The notes under the pieces are model-generated. The model was not told the origin of the DNA, did no database searches, and was given only the letters and a program-made list of their open reading frames with translations. From Cherax quadricarinatus (lineage: Eukaryota; Arthropoda; Malacostraca; Decapoda; Parastacidae): 64,000 nt of DNA. Below are positions 42,270 to 53,982 of the stretch, piece after piece. The stretch lies in contig NC_091301.1 in the NCBI RefSeq assembly GCF_038502225.1, positions 24,059,508-24,123,507 on the forward strand. Direction: 5' to 3'. Position 1 is the stretch's first letter. Each line of letters opens with the position of its first letter. A program made the translations under genes and the position numbers.

Positions 42270-43700
42270 AGGGGAAAGCTTCGTATTGTCCTCGTTTTCC
42301 TTATGTGTCCTTATCTACTCTGTTCTAGTTGACATTTATGGCGGAAACTTAAGTTTTTCTCATTCCATTTCCTCTTCCTCAAGGAAAATAGATAATTAAA
42401 TTTATGCATTTTATATATTCAAGATTTTTTTTTTATTTTACGCCAAAACTAACACACCTCTATAACCTAGCCTGGGTATAACTGAGTTATTATAAAGTAT
42501 CTTATTTAACCTGTTTTAAGACATTGCTTCTTGATACTGGTGTTGTGGTGAGTGAATGTTTGGGTGATTTACCTGTGATTTTCCTGTGAGATCTGTATTT
42601 TGCTCGTTGTACTCCAGCCAGTTATCTTGGCACGCTTGATGCACGTGCAGATTTGAACGTTGCCAGGGTTTGTCCAGACACTACGTTGCCAGTTGTGTAG
42701 TTTTTAGATATATGTAACCTCCATAATTCTAACTTGAAAGAAAAGCATATTTTTATACTTGTAGGAAAGTTGAGAGGTTAACGCCGAGAATCTCTTGAGA
42801 AAACAAAGGTCGTATTATGAAGCTGTAGGGTTCACCTGAGGCCAGTAAACAAGTGTATGTAATAATTATATCATGTACTTGTAGAAATAAAGATTATATA
42901 AGTGTTATGCACTATGAAGATTGAAGTGAAAGAAACACCGTACATGCAAATGTAAGAGTGACAGTCAACACAAATAAAGACATACACTGTATGCGAGTAC
43001 AGTATCCCACAGACCAGCTGTCGCTTTTGTAACTAAATGACCAATCGAGAATTGCTTAGCCCTATTGGTTCCCTTGTTATGTAAATGGTGGACGTATTAA
43101 CATTTAGCTCGCCCACTTCCTTTCCCTACACCCTCTTCCCCTATCACACGCCCCTCATCTCCCATCCCATGCACCCGGCCTTCCTTCCCTCCCTCCTCTC
43201 CTACTTTCCTCCCAAACTGTGGTATTGACCCGTTTCATGGGGTGGGAAAGTGACCTAGAATTGTTGACCTCAATTATGAACTTGTCCACTTGTCCCACTT
43301 CAAATACCGGATGACATTTGAAGTCAACCTGGGATTTGGGTGATGTTTCAGCCAGTTTGGGATGTGAATAGTTAAATATATGCAGCATTTGCATGGAATT
43401 TATATCCACCTAGGATTTGGGGTGGATTTGAACCTCCAAAGGATTTGAGTAGGGATTTAATCCACGAAGGATTTAAGTACTGGGCTCGATTCTGAATGAT
43501 GTGATAAGCCTGAACTTTGTGTGATTATATATTTGTAAGTAACTTCAGGAGCAGACTGATAATGGTGTTCCATCTTCAATGTTTTTAATATTTGAGTTTC
43601 CACTGTTATTATTGATCCTTTCCTTTCCCAGCCAGGATTTGAATGTAAGGAAACTCAGCGAAGTAGTTTGATGGTGACCTGGTAATTTACTGTGGGTGGG
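42270..43700. other. 1.4-kb spacer, nothing recognised
   Basis: AT-rich with a C/T-rich patch (43100-43205) and irregular AGGATTTGAGTAGGGATTT words at 43410-43480. No coding or structural signal I can defend. Confidence 0.45.
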
Positions 43701-43702
43701 GT

Positions 43703-44062
43703 CTACCTACCTGGAGTCTACCTGGAGAACATTCCGGGGATCAACGCCCCCGCGGCCTGGTCCATGAAAAGGTCTCCTGGTGGATCAGGGCATGATCAAC
43801 GAGACTGTTACTGCTGGCTGCACGTAGTAAAACGTACGAACCACAGCCCGGCTGATCTGCCACTGAACTCAGGCATCTGTCCAGCTCCCTCTTGAAGACA
43901 ACTAGGAATCTATTGGTAATTTTCCCTTTTGGCTACAGGGAGGCTGTTGTGTTTCTCTTAGTGTACCAGTGGCGCCCCCTACTTTTCACTGGGGGTATGT
44001 TACATCGCCTACCAAGTCTTTTGCTTTCGTAGGGAGTGATTTGTGTGTGCAGGTTTAAAAGG
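43703..44062 (-). pseudogene. LINE-A2 C-terminal copy at the edge of a satellite
   Basis: 3' terminus CTACCTGGAGTCTACCTGGAGAACATTCCGGGGATCAACG, then tail and C-terminal coding region to TGCTTTCGTAGGGAGTGATTTGTGTGTGCAGG (the PNLHTQITPYESK region). Truncated where the 33-bp array starts. Confidence 0.82.
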
Positions 44063-44071
44063 TATTTAGTT

Positions 44072-45147
44072 TGGTGTTGGCGGGGTAATATAGAGCTGGT
44101 AGTTTGGTGTAGGCGGGGTGATGTAGAACTGGAAGTCTAGTGTGGGAGGGGTAGTAGTAAGCTGGTAGTCTTGTGTGGGTGGGGTAGTAATAAGCTGGTA
44201 GTCTAGTATGGGTGGGGTAGTATTAAGCTGGTAGTCTAGTATGGGTGGGGTAGTATTAAGCTGGTAGTCCAGTGTGCGTGAGGTAGTAGTAAGCTGGCAG
44301 TCTAGTGTGGGTGGGGTAGTAGTAAGCTGGTAGTCTAGTATGGGTGGGGTAGTAGCAAGCTGGTAGTCTAGTGTGGGTGGGGTAGTAGTAAGCTGGTAGT
44401 CTAGTGTGGGTGGGATAGTAGTAAGCTGGTAGTCTAGTGTGGGTGGGATAGTAGTAAGCTGGTAGTCTTGTGTGGGTGGGGTAGTAATAAGCTGGTAGTC
44501 TAGTATGGATGGGGTAGTATTAAGCTGGTAGTCTAGTATGGGTGGGGTAGTAGCAAGCTGGTAGTCTAGTGTGGGTGGGGTAGTAGTAAGCTGGTAGTCT
44601 AGTGTGGGTGGGATAGTAGTAAGCTGGTAGTCTAGTGTGGGTGGGGTAGTAGTAAGCTGGTAGTCTAGTGTGGGTGGGGTAGTATTAAGCTGGTAGTCTA
44701 GTGTGGGTGGGGTAGTAGTAAGCTGGTAGTCTAGTGTGGGTGGGGTAGTAGTAAGCTGGTAGTCTAGTGTGGGTGGGGTAGTAGTAAGCTGGTAGTCTAG
44801 TGTGGGTGGGGTAGTAGTAAGCTGGTAGTCTAGTGTGGGTGGGGTAGTATTAAGCTGGTAGTCTAGTGTGGGTGGGGTAGTAGTAAGCTGGTAGTCTAGT
44901 GTGGGTGGGGTAGTAGTAAGCTGGTAGTCTAGTGTGGGTGGGGTAGTAGTAAGCTGGTAGTCTAGTGTGGGTGGGGTAGTAGTAAGCTGGTAGTCTAGTG
45001 TGGGTGGGGTAGTAGTAAGCTGGTAGTCTAGTGTGGGTGGGGTAGTAGTAAGCTGGTAGTCTAGTGTGGGTGGGGTAGTAGTAAGCTGGTAGTCTAGTGT
45101 GGGTGGGGTAGTAGTAAGCTGGTAGTCTAGTGTGGGTGGGGTAGTAA
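44072..45147. repeat. 33-bp satellite, ~32 copies, with 9-unit duplication
   Basis: Monomer TAGTCTAGTGTGGGTGGGGT-AGTAGTAAGCTGG. The variant pair GTCTTGTGTGGG + GTAATAAGC followed by CTAGTATGG occurs at 44169 and 44466 (297 bp = 9 units). The variant GTATTAAGC at 44682 and 44847 is 165 bp (5 units) apart. The left edge (44072-44150) is degenerate; the right half is nearly uniform. Confidence 0.96.
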
Positions 45148-46150
45148 AGTATCTTTAGTGGGAAGGGGCAGGTTTTTGTGGTGGAGGAAAAAGAAGGTCT
45201 GGATTTGAGATGAGAAATTGCACGATGGGCAGCAATAGGGAGTGGAAAATATCCTGTGTTCTAGGAAGAGTAGAAAGAGCGAGCGAGAGAGAGAGTGAAG
45301 GAGAAAACGAAGGCAGGAATGGTGAAACCTTGTATGGAAAGCTGCTTTAGTTAAGTAACAGAGAAAGAAACGGAGAAAGGGAAGGAAAGGAAGAAAGAGA
45401 CAATTTTGGGGGTCACCGCCTTCCGCGGCCCTGTCCTAGACCAGGCTGTTGTGCTAACCGCCCTCAGTCCGACATACGAACTACAGCCAAGCTGATCAGG
45501 AACTAACTTAAGGAACTTATCAGTTCCATCTTGAAGATAGCCAGAGGTTTGTTGATAATTTCCCTTATGCACCAAGGAAGGGTATTGAAAAATTTAGGTT
45601 CCCTCTTCGCGCCTCTGCTTTTCATTTGAGGCATTTTCCACCGTCTGCCAAATCTCTTACTTTCATTTAGAATGATTTCACTGTGTCACCAGTTCCTTCC
45701 AGGATTTTCTAGGTGTAAATTGTGATGTATTTTTCTCGCACTCGTTTCTAAGAGTACACAGTTCAAGGCACCTAATCTCGCACTCGTTTCTAAGAGTACA
45801 CAGTTCAAGGCACCTAAGCCTTCCAAGTAGTGAATTTATAAGGTTAGAGAAAGTTTCCTGTACATTTTCCAGTTCTGCAATCTTCCAGGCTAGCGTGTCA
45901 GCTCGCAAGGGGTAACCCCATGATTTTCTGCTCTGGTTTAATTACTTATCCTAATTTATCACTAATTAGTTGCTAATTACCTACACAATATAATGGGTTC
46001 AGAAGTCTACCCAGTTTATTTTTCACTTTACTACATTCCCTGGATCTCAATCACACTTTCACCACACCGGTAAGAATTCCAGGATCACCAGCCGATCTAC
46101 ATACTGTGGCAGCCAGGGCCCCACTGACTCCTCATTCCTTCTTCACTCCT

Positions 46151-46206
46151 ACCTTTGATGAGTTTCGTGCCTCACTACTATTGGAGCCCGGCCATGGGCC
46201 AGCTGT
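46151..46206 (-). mobile_element. LINE-A1 tail stub
   Basis: ACCTTTGATGAGTTTCGTGCC ... GGAGCCCGGCCATGGGCCAGC. This is the complement of the A1 terminus, about 55 bp. Confidence 0.5.
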
Positions 46207-46810
46207 ATCATCATAATCACCTAATATATAATATCAATATCGAGTCAGCAATTCCAGTTAAAGGGTACCCACCCTCATATCGTAATTCACCGGAGGTTGT
46301 GAAAGGTGAAAACATCTCGACTGAAGGATACTCAACGTGTCCCTCAGTCATCTTCCTCACATGAAGGTATGCTCGAGATATTCCTTACAAGAGAAAACAA
46401 ATGACTTTAAGAGAATTGTTATTGACTTGGCATCTCTAGTTTCCAGTGTCTTAGTTATTCAGCTTATCATTTTCTTTGTGGTTACAATAGTAATATTGGC
46501 GTGAGTATTTAATGTAAGTTCCCCTAATATTGTCACCAAGTCTCTTGCAGTGAACATTCATTCGCTTTATTGAATGATTTGTGTTTGTGTTGTACTCATA
46601 ATGTTGTCTGTGACTCACTGGAAGACTTGGTTTTTAACTGCTTGAAGGTTCCCGTGTTCTCCATGGACGCCGCTCTCGTGTAAATTCTAGTATCATCAGC
46701 AAAAGATGAAACAACGTACTGATTTATACCTTTGTTTAGGTCAGATATAAGAATGAGAAACAAGTGGGGTGAATACTGTGCCTTGAGGAACAGAGCATCT
46801 CACGGTGGTA

Positions 46811-47180
46811 AATTAACACACATGCATTATAATACGATCCTTTACTGACTACGTTTCGCTCACATAGTCGGCTTTATCAAGTCACAAACATTGATCTACC
46901 TGGGTAAAAAGCACATGAATGTATACTTAGGATGGAGATGCAATAAGATCACAATAAACAGGTGGTATCACAGTATGTAGAACAACCACTGTGAAAAGAA
47001 TAGTGAACTTCCAAGCGCCTTCGTGATTTCTCAGCTGTGTTGTAGAAGCTGGTGTTCTGGTTGAAATTGTCAAATATACAGATAAGTAATGATTCCAAGA
47101 TTCTGTGGTACTGTCTTCTTCCCTCACAGTCGCATTGTACTTCATTTGTGTTTATTTTTCCATTGTATCTCTATTTTATA
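46811..47180 (-). mobile_element. hammerhead-like element (copy d) inserted in LINE-A
   Basis: On the minus strand, near its 3' end: ACTTGATAAAGCC-GACTATGT-GAGCGAAACGTAGTC (46852-46880), then AGTAAAGGATCG at the AATAAA position and a TGCATGTGTGTTAATT tail. UGAUAAAG replaces UGAUGAAG, so the residue equivalent to hammerhead G8 is A, and activity is doubtful. About 250 bp of upstream body contains CACGAAGGCGCTTGGAAGTTCAC. It separates two parts of one LINE-A copy. Confidence 0.5.
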
Positions 47181-47289
47181 TCATTTATCTCCACGTTCTG
47201 GTTTCTGCGCGTTAAAAAGTTAAATGTTCATCTGCCCACTATTCCATTTATTCTTTTTTGCACGCAATTTACGTGGGAAAAAAATCTTA

Positions 47290-48878
47290 CTGGATACTTA
47301 GGCAGACCCATCCACTGAAGTAACTTGCATAAGAATGTCTCATCGTGTACTTAGGCAAGCCCAATCACTGAAGGGACTGGCTGAAAGATTTTTTTTCTAG
47401 AGAACTATGCTAAGCCGGTCGCTGGAAGCAATACTGAAGGATGTCTTACCGATACTTAGGATACTTGGTGAGAGACAATCTGACGATTTGGGGTTACGTA
47501 GTGGGATGATTGGGGTTACGTAGTGGGATTGGGATGACGTGGTGTGGTGATTGGGGTGACGTGGTGTGATGAGAGGAAGGTTGTGGTGGTTCAAGAGGCT
47601 TGAGAGAGAGTAACATGGTTGGAGTCACCTACCTAGACACCTCGGGATATGGTTCTACTTAACTTTGTCAACTCTCACCAGAAGAGCAAGTCACTCCCTC
47701 CTCGTCTCGCACGCTGCTCTCGTCCTTCAGTAAGTGATACTCAAGACTCACATTGACCTTTCAGCTTCAAGGGACTGTCAGGTTACATTTAGGACTTCAG
47801 CTTTTATTGAATGTGTTATTAGCGACTGAGATACTAAGGTTGGAGCATTGCACTCAGTGACTGGGGAATACAAGTCTTGTGGCACAGCACCAAACGGGTG
47901 AAAATAGTACTGCATGTAGGTATCACCAGCAATGAGATAACCCCTCCCTTCTCTCCTCTGTCCCTCCCTTCCTTCTTTAGGGGCTTTCCTACCTGTGCAG
48001 AAGCTGTCGCCTTAAAGTATTTATTACTCTTGTCAGGGTTAATGGCATTGTTTCCTGTCAGGCTGGACCAACGTGGGAACCATCACCTAGGAGAGCCGCT
48101 AGTGTCACAGCGTGATTGTGACCAATCTATACAGGATGAGAACGTTAGTCTTGTGTTCAACTCGTCGCTGGACCTCCATATGGTATAGTAGTCTCTCCGA
48201 CTACAGCTTTGCCTTAACACGTCCCCTACCCCACTCTAACGAACACCAACATTTCCTTCATTCTTCTTTAGGTCTCAGCAACTTCCCACCCCTCTAGGCG
48301 AGGCTTTCACACACCCCTCAACGCCGCTCCCGACAAACTTTGTTGCTCAGTGCCTTGACAAAACTGGAATTCTTGACCCTTGGCCGCGCCCCGACGGGTG
48401 GCTGGTGGGTGCCAGTGCCCCCAAGTGTCTCCAGGACGCCATTCATCACGGTCAGCGCTGCACTAGCCCACCAATCACAGCGCAAGGTTAATTTGTAACA
48501 CCGATTAGATCAGAGATTCTTGCCCGAGTGGGTTTTGCCCAGGAGCGGGTGAGTGGATATCGGTATAGCAGCTGATAAAAGTATGTTTGGTTCATTCAGC
48601 ATGGATAATTATAGAGACGGGATATGTACGTCTAAATCTTGCGGTTATTAATGTTTACTTTATGGATTAATTATATGTCGGTAAAATCTTGCCAGGTTCA
48701 TAGACTCCGCATCGTCTTGATGAGTCAAAGGCCCGGTGGATCGTATATATTATTAGTGTCATCAGAGGCAGCTGTCGTGTGTGATTTACGAGTGTTGCAC
48801 CACTGGAGGCCACCAGTGGTGAGCTGGAGTGTGTGCTGGTAATTCATAGTGGTGAATCAAGCCACCACAGTACTACCT

Positions 48879-48880
<2 letters not shown>
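47290..48880. other. 1.6-kb spacer
   Basis: 47475-47575 has irregular GGGGTTACGTAGTGGGATGATT-type repeats. Otherwise unique-looking, with no gene, SINE or LINE recognised. Confidence 0.45.

Positions 48881-48908
<28 letters not shown>
48881..48908. repeat. short (GT)n microsatellite
   Basis: About 14 GT units followed by TATG/GGAT variants. Confidence 0.9.
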
Positions 48909-48918
<10 letters not shown>

Positions 48919-48964
48919 GATGGATGATAAACAGAGTTGACTACAGCCACCACAGAACTACCTA

Positions 48965-49070
48965 GTGTACTCACCTAGTTGTGTTTGCGGGGCTCGAGAC
49001 TTGTCTGGCCCCTCCGCCTAGATTACTTTGGTCAGCATCACTGATTTCTGGCTTCTTGAACCCTATCATA
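48965..49070 (-). mobile_element. LINE-B 3' tail fragment
   Basis: GTGTACTCACCTAGTTGTGTTTGCGGGGCTCGAGAC ... TGGCCCCTCCGCC matches the 3' tail at 7390-7445. It is directly followed by a LINE-A2 insertion. Confidence 0.65.
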
Positions 49071-49073
49071 TCT

Positions 49074-49256
49074 GGAGGTTACCTGGAGGTTATTCCGGGG
49101 ATCAACGCCCCCGCGGCCCGGTCCATGACCAGGCCTCCCGATGGATCAGGGCCTGATCAACTAGGCTGTTACTGCTGGCCGCACGCAGTCCAACGTACGA
49201 GCCACAGCCCGGCTGATCCGGCACTGAATTTAGGTATCTGTTCAGCTCTGCTCTTG
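49074..49256 (-). mobile_element. LINE-A2 3' end
   Basis: TGGAGGTTACCTGGAGGTTATTCCGGGG ... CACGCAGTCCAACGTACGAGCCACAGCCCGGCTGATCC ... TATCTGTTCAGCTCTGCTCTTGAAG. Nearly identical to 28405-28590, truncated at the (GT)n that follows. Confidence 0.9.
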
Positions 49257-49259
49257 AAG

Positions 49260-49260
<1 letters not shown>

Positions 49261-49344
<84 letters not shown>
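49261..49344. repeat. (GT)n microsatellite
   Basis: Uninterrupted GT run of ~84 bp abutting the 5' break of a LINE-A2 copy. Confidence 0.97.
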
Positions 49345-49351
<7 letters not shown>

Positions 49352-49389
49352 ATCACGGAGGTGCCACCACAGTACTATCTACCTATAGA

Positions 49390-50605
49390 ATGAAAAGAAA
49401 TGGTAGTTAGAAAAATTGAAAATACTAAGCTAAAACTGAATTCATCATACAGAACCCAGGAAACAAAGGAAGAAACACTTTAGTGAATTGAAAGAAACCC
49501 AAAATACTTTCTTTCATATGTAAAGTCCAGAGCACAAACCACATCTGATGATGGCTCCTTACAATGATAATAAAGATATGACGAAATACTGCGGCCACAG
49601 TGTAACTATGTTTAGTGGGTCGTTAATCTTAGTAAAGATCGAAAATTTAAACGAATTTTCATGAATGAGACTCATAATTCTGCCAGGACCTCCCATATCT
49701 TTGACACTGCTGTAACTCCACTCGACTGTGAAGAAGCCGTTTGAGAGTTTGAATATGCACTCTGCCCCAGGCCCAGACTTGGTAAACGCCTTATTCATCA
49801 AAAACTGCAAGATATACTAGAAGGAAAACAAATACACATGTGATGTATTCAGACTTTGCAGAAACCCTCAACAAGTGTGATCATGGAGATAACTGGATAC
49901 GTGGGCAGATCGATTTTTAAATGTCTAAGAAACTGAACCCAGATATTAATGGTAAATAAAGTAGTCAGAGGTTGCCACAGTGAGAAGCTCTGCTCCCCAA
50001 GGCACAGTACTCGCCCCAGTTCTCTTCCTTATTCTCATCTCTGCCCTTTGAAGACGATACTATAATTTGTACGAGAGCGACATTCACTGAAGACGCTACA
50101 AATTTTCAAGCTTTTATAACGCAGACCTTCCAGTAGGCTACGAAAAAAACAACGTAATATTCAATGAGGACAAATTTCATTTAATTCACTATGAAAACAG
50201 TGAGGAATTAAAAACTGAGACGAAGTACGAAACAAATTAAAACCACTCAATAGAGGGGAAGGAAATGTGAAGAACTTGGTGATAATATCAGAAAATTTTA
50301 CTTTCAAGGATCACGCCAATGTTGCTATCGTAAGTGCAAGGAAAATGATAGGCCGGATAACTAGAACCTACCAAGTGAATAATGATGCTCTTTTAAGTCA
50401 CCTATTCTCGCTGTTAAAATGAATGTTGCTGTACACTAACAACCCCTTTTTAAGGAAAGCCAAATTGTAGATCTGGAAAATGTACAGAGAACCTTTATTG
50501 CTTGTATAATTCAGCGTCGAAATTACGGGAATCACCTAAAATTCTTGATCTATACTCCCTGGATAGTAGACGAAAAAGATACATCTTAATTTACACTAGC
50601 AAATT
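49390..50605 (+). pseudogene. decayed LINE-A RT copy
   Basis: Follows LINE-A from upstream of RT (AAATTGAAAATACTAAGCTAAAACTGAATTCATCATACAG, 49405-49455) through RT remnants. EDDTIICTRATFTEDA at about 50049-50096 is the catalytic FADD block with F-A lost. SAVRKMIGRITRTYQ-like sequence at 50320-50370 and an NYGNHLKFLIYTLDSRRKRYILIYTS-like stretch at 50520-50605 follow. Many stops. It ends where the copy-g hammerhead-like element begins. Confidence 0.72.
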
Positions 50606-50745
50606 TGGATATATTTCTCCCAACTCTGCCTTATAAGGACTTTTATCTTTGTGTTCCTGTACAGTTGATAAAGTCTAGTCATGGACGAAACGTTGTAATA
50701 AATGTTTCACTGCAAACTCGTCTTTCTCAAGGTTTAGGTACTGCT
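50606..50745 (+). mobile_element. hammerhead-like element (copy g)
   Basis: AGTTGATAAAG (50663-50673), stem II GTCTA-GTCA-TGGAC, GAAACGTT (50687-50694), AATAAA (50697-50702). The tail does not show the TTGCACATGTGTC block clearly. The UGAUAAAG core has A for the expected G8. It truncates or interrupts a LINE-A copy. Confidence 0.5.
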
Positions 50746-51079
50746 GTACTAAATAATAATAATGTCTTATATTACGTTTAAATATACTGCATCTGCTAAT
50801 GACATCTATGTGGCATAATACTTTTATAAATTTTGGCGTTGTAGCTTAATCACACGCCGTGTTTGACCAGTTGCTTGAGTGACATGACTGCAAACCCTCT
50901 AGTAGCTCACAGCAGAGGTTGCTGCTTGCAGCGCCTCGGTCATAGAGGCTCCAACACCACTGAACCAGTCAACAGATAACAAAAACCCGTGTCAGGTTGA
51001 TTTTCTCTGACGAATACAACAACAATAGCAGTGACTGAGAGAGGTAAAAATCTAAAGAAAAATCGAAGGATTTTACTTT

Positions 51080-51215
51080 TGTTGACACTTTGTAAGTCAG
51101 GTTTGTTAGGCAGTTGAACGTCAGTCTCCTGATTTTCCCAGTAATTATTTTTGTATTTATTTTTATATGTTATTACAAGGTAGTTGCATTTCTTGAAGAA
51201 TTTCGAGTAGACGTG
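51080..51215 (-). pseudogene. LINE-A RT fragment
   Basis: GACACTTTGTAAGTCAGGTTTGTTAGGCAGTTGAACGTCAGTCTCCTGATTTTCCCAGTAATTATTTTTG parallels CTCTTTGTGTTCGATTTGTTAGGAAGTTGAAG ... TTTCCCAGTTATTCCTTTAGC at about 29515-29580 on the same strand. Confidence 0.55.
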
Positions 51216-51226
51216 TGTGTGTTTAT

Positions 51227-51228
51227 AT

Positions 51229-51286
<58 letters not shown>

Positions 51287-51293
51287 GCACGCG

Positions 51294-51348
<55 letters not shown>

Positions 51349-51360
51349 ACACACACACAT
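51227..51360. repeat. (AC)n microsatellite with GCAC interruptions
   Basis: About 130 bp of AC with a CGCACGCACGCGC patch in the middle. It sits exactly between two oppositely oriented LINE-A copies. Confidence 0.97.
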
Positions 51361-53340
51361 AGAAAGATCGCAGTCAGCAGGATTCAAAACCACGTCTGGG
51401 AAGAATGCCAGATTATCTGAAACACGGAAAGAAGCGCTAACCAGGGAAGTGGAAAATATTGAGCTAAAGTTAAAGGACTCATACAGGATCCAGGAGAGAC
51501 AAGAAGAGCTCAGAGCGATTAGTGAAATTGAAAGAAATTCGATATATTTCTTTTCATATGCTAAAAACAAAGCAAAACCACTTCTAGTATAGGGCCCCTG
51601 CTCAGACAAGACGGATCCTACACAGATGACAACAAAGAAATGAGTGAGATACTGAAATTTCATTATGACTGTATTCAGTGAGCCGCTAATCAGTCTAAAG
51701 ATAGACAATCCAAACAATATTTTCATGAATGAGCCTCAAAACTTTGCCAATGTAGACCAAACTTCTGACATAACCCTAACTCCACTAGACTTCGAGAAAA
51801 CCATCTACGACATGCCCATGCACTCAGCCCCAGGCCTAGACTCGTGGAACTGTGTGTTCATTAAGAACTGCAAGAAACCCCTCTCACGTGCCCTAAGTAT
51901 GCTATGGAGAAGGAACATAGACACAGGTGAGATTCCAGTCACTGAAAACAACAGATATAGCCCCGCTCCATAAAGGGGCCAGCAGAGCAATAGCTAAGAC
52001 CTATAGACCAATAGCTTTAACGTCCCACATCATAAAAATCTTTGAAAAAGTTCTAAGAAGCAGGATTGCAAACCACTTGGACTCCCAAAAATTGCACAAT
52101 CCAGGGCAACATGGTTTCAGAGCAGGTCGCTCCTGCCTTTCCCAACTGTTGGACCACTTTGGTATGGTCTTAGATGCACTGGAAAACAAACAAAATGCAG
52201 ATGTAGTATACACAGATTTTGCAAAAGCCTTTTGACAAAGTGCGACCACGGTTATAGCACACAAAATGCGTGCTAAAGGGTTACAGGCAAAGTAGGCACA
52301 TGGATCTTCAACTTCCTAACCAATCGAACACAAAGGGTAGTGGTAAACAGAGTTAAATCGGAAGCTGCCATAGTGAAGAGCGCTGTTCCACATGGCACAG
52401 TACTCTCCCCCCCCCCATCCTGTTCCTCATTTTCATATCAGACAAAGACATATGTAAACCACAGCACCGTATCATCCTTTGCAGACGATACTAGGATCTT
52501 CATGAGAGTATCATCCATTGAGGACATGGCAAATCTTCAAGAGGATATAAACCAAGTTTTCCAATGGGCAACGGGGAACAATATGATGTTTAATGAAGAC
52601 AAATTCCAATTACTCCGTTATGGAAAACTGAAGGAAATAATGACTAGGACTGAGTATACTAAAAAAAACTAATCACAGAATAGAGCGGAAAAGTAATGTG
52701 AAGGACCTGGGTGTGGTAATATCTGAGGATCTCACCTTCAAGGACCACAACAGTGCCACTATTATATCTGCTAGGAAACTTATAGGATGGATGATGAGAA
52801 CATTCAAGACAAGAGATGCTAAACCAGTGATGATCCTCTTAAATCACTTATTCTCTCTAGGCTGGAATACTGCTGTATATTAACATCCCCATTCAAGGCA
52901 GGTGAAATTGCAGATCTAGAGAACGTTCAGAGAACCTTCAGTGAACGTACAAGTTCCATCAAAGATCTTAACTACTGGGAACGCCTGGAAGAATTTGACT
53001 TATACTCACTGGAGCGCAGGCGAGAGAGATATATCATAATCTACACCTGGAAGATTCTGGAGAGACTGGTCCCTAACCTGCACACAGAAATCACTCCCTA
53101 CGAAAGCAAAAGGCACCCCCAGTGAAAAGCTGGGGCCCCACTGGTACACTAAGAGAAAACACAATAAGTGTCCAGGGCTCAAGACTGTTCAACAGCCTCC
53201 CACCACCCATAAGAGGAATTACCAACAGATCCCTGGTTGTCTTCAAGAGGGAGCTGGACAGATACCTAAGGTCAGTGCCAGATCAGCCGGGCTGTGATTC
53301 GTAGGAAAACTCCCGAAATAGATCACAAGTAAATCAAGGG
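51361..53340 (+). pseudogene. near-complete LINE-A RT plus C-terminus, frameshifted
   Basis: The longest + strand copy. In order: pre-RT region 51380-51590 (EALTREVENIELKLKDSYRIQ ... YFFSYAKNKAKPLLV); SEPLISLKIDNPNNIFMNEPQN and MPMHSAPGLDSWNCVFIKNCKKPLSRAL (51665-51973); LHKGASRAIAKTYRPIALTSHIIKIFEKVL and QHGFRAGRSCLSQLLDHFGM (51927-52235); SAVPHGTVLSP (52340 on); FADDTRIFMRVSS (about 52480-52520); KDLGVVISEDLTFKDHNSATI (52698-52883); the C-terminal block YSLERRRERYIIIYTWKILERLVPNLHTEI (52999-53100); and SRLFNSLPPPIRGI ... FKRELDRYLRSVPDQPGCDS-stop (53122-53304). At least five frameshifts, but no large deletions. Confidence 0.85.
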
Positions 53341-53982
53341 TCACTCTTTTGAAAGATTCTGACGTGCGATGTTTGTGTAATTCGTATGTATTTTCCTAAG
53401 GCTTCTTATTTGCCATCTTAGGCTTTGAGTATTATGAAGGTCACCAACAACTAGACATTAATGTCTATATTAGTTTTTAACGATGAATAGAGACCGGAAC
53501 ATAGAGCAAATGGACATGCTGTCAATTACTTTTCCGATGTTCGGTTTGTGAGACGAGATTGGTTCTCTGTTTCTGAGGAATAAATGTGTATTGTCAGTAC
53601 ATTGTTCAAGGACTCATGTGTCAGTATTTTATTTTGTGTTGTAATCACTAAAGATTACATGTTACTTTAGCAAAAGTCCAGTACTAAAAGCGGACTTTGT
53701 TTTGGATTTTCTGCAGGAGAAAAATATTTTTGTATTTCATTGTTGCATAACGGTATATATTTTTAGCTCTGCATTTCCTGAGTTTTTTTTGTAATGTGTT
53801 TTTATGCAAAATATTTGTCCTCCTGTCAGTCGTTCTTCTCATGTTTGCATGAGTGTGGAGAGCATGTATAATTTCGCGACACTTTCTGCACCTGTGAAGG
53901 GAACTTCGTTCTGTTACTAATATACTTCCTACTTCTTTATGGTTCCGTGGATGAACATGATAATGGTATACAATACCAACAA
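53341..53982. other. T-rich spacer
   Basis: No recognised repeat or gene. Confidence 0.45.

Larger units (their letters stand above)
45405..47285 (-). pseudogene. long decayed LINE-A copy (tail to RT), twice interrupted
   Basis: Minus-strand pieces in order: tail and C-terminus 45405-45925 (CGCCTTCCGCGGCCCTGTCC ... GGTTTGTTGATAATTTCCCTTATGC); RT 46390-46810 including the catalytic FADDTRIYTR (about 46675-46715) and the VPQGT-equivalent (CTGTGCCTTGAGGAACAGAGC); and upstream RT 47185-47280 (GTTAAATGTTCATCTGCCCACTATTCC ... GCACGCAATTTACG). Insertions occupy 45930-46390 and 46811-47180. The C-terminus carries a 42-bp in-frame tandem duplication (45734-45817, repeating RCLELCTLRNECE). Confidence 0.7.
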
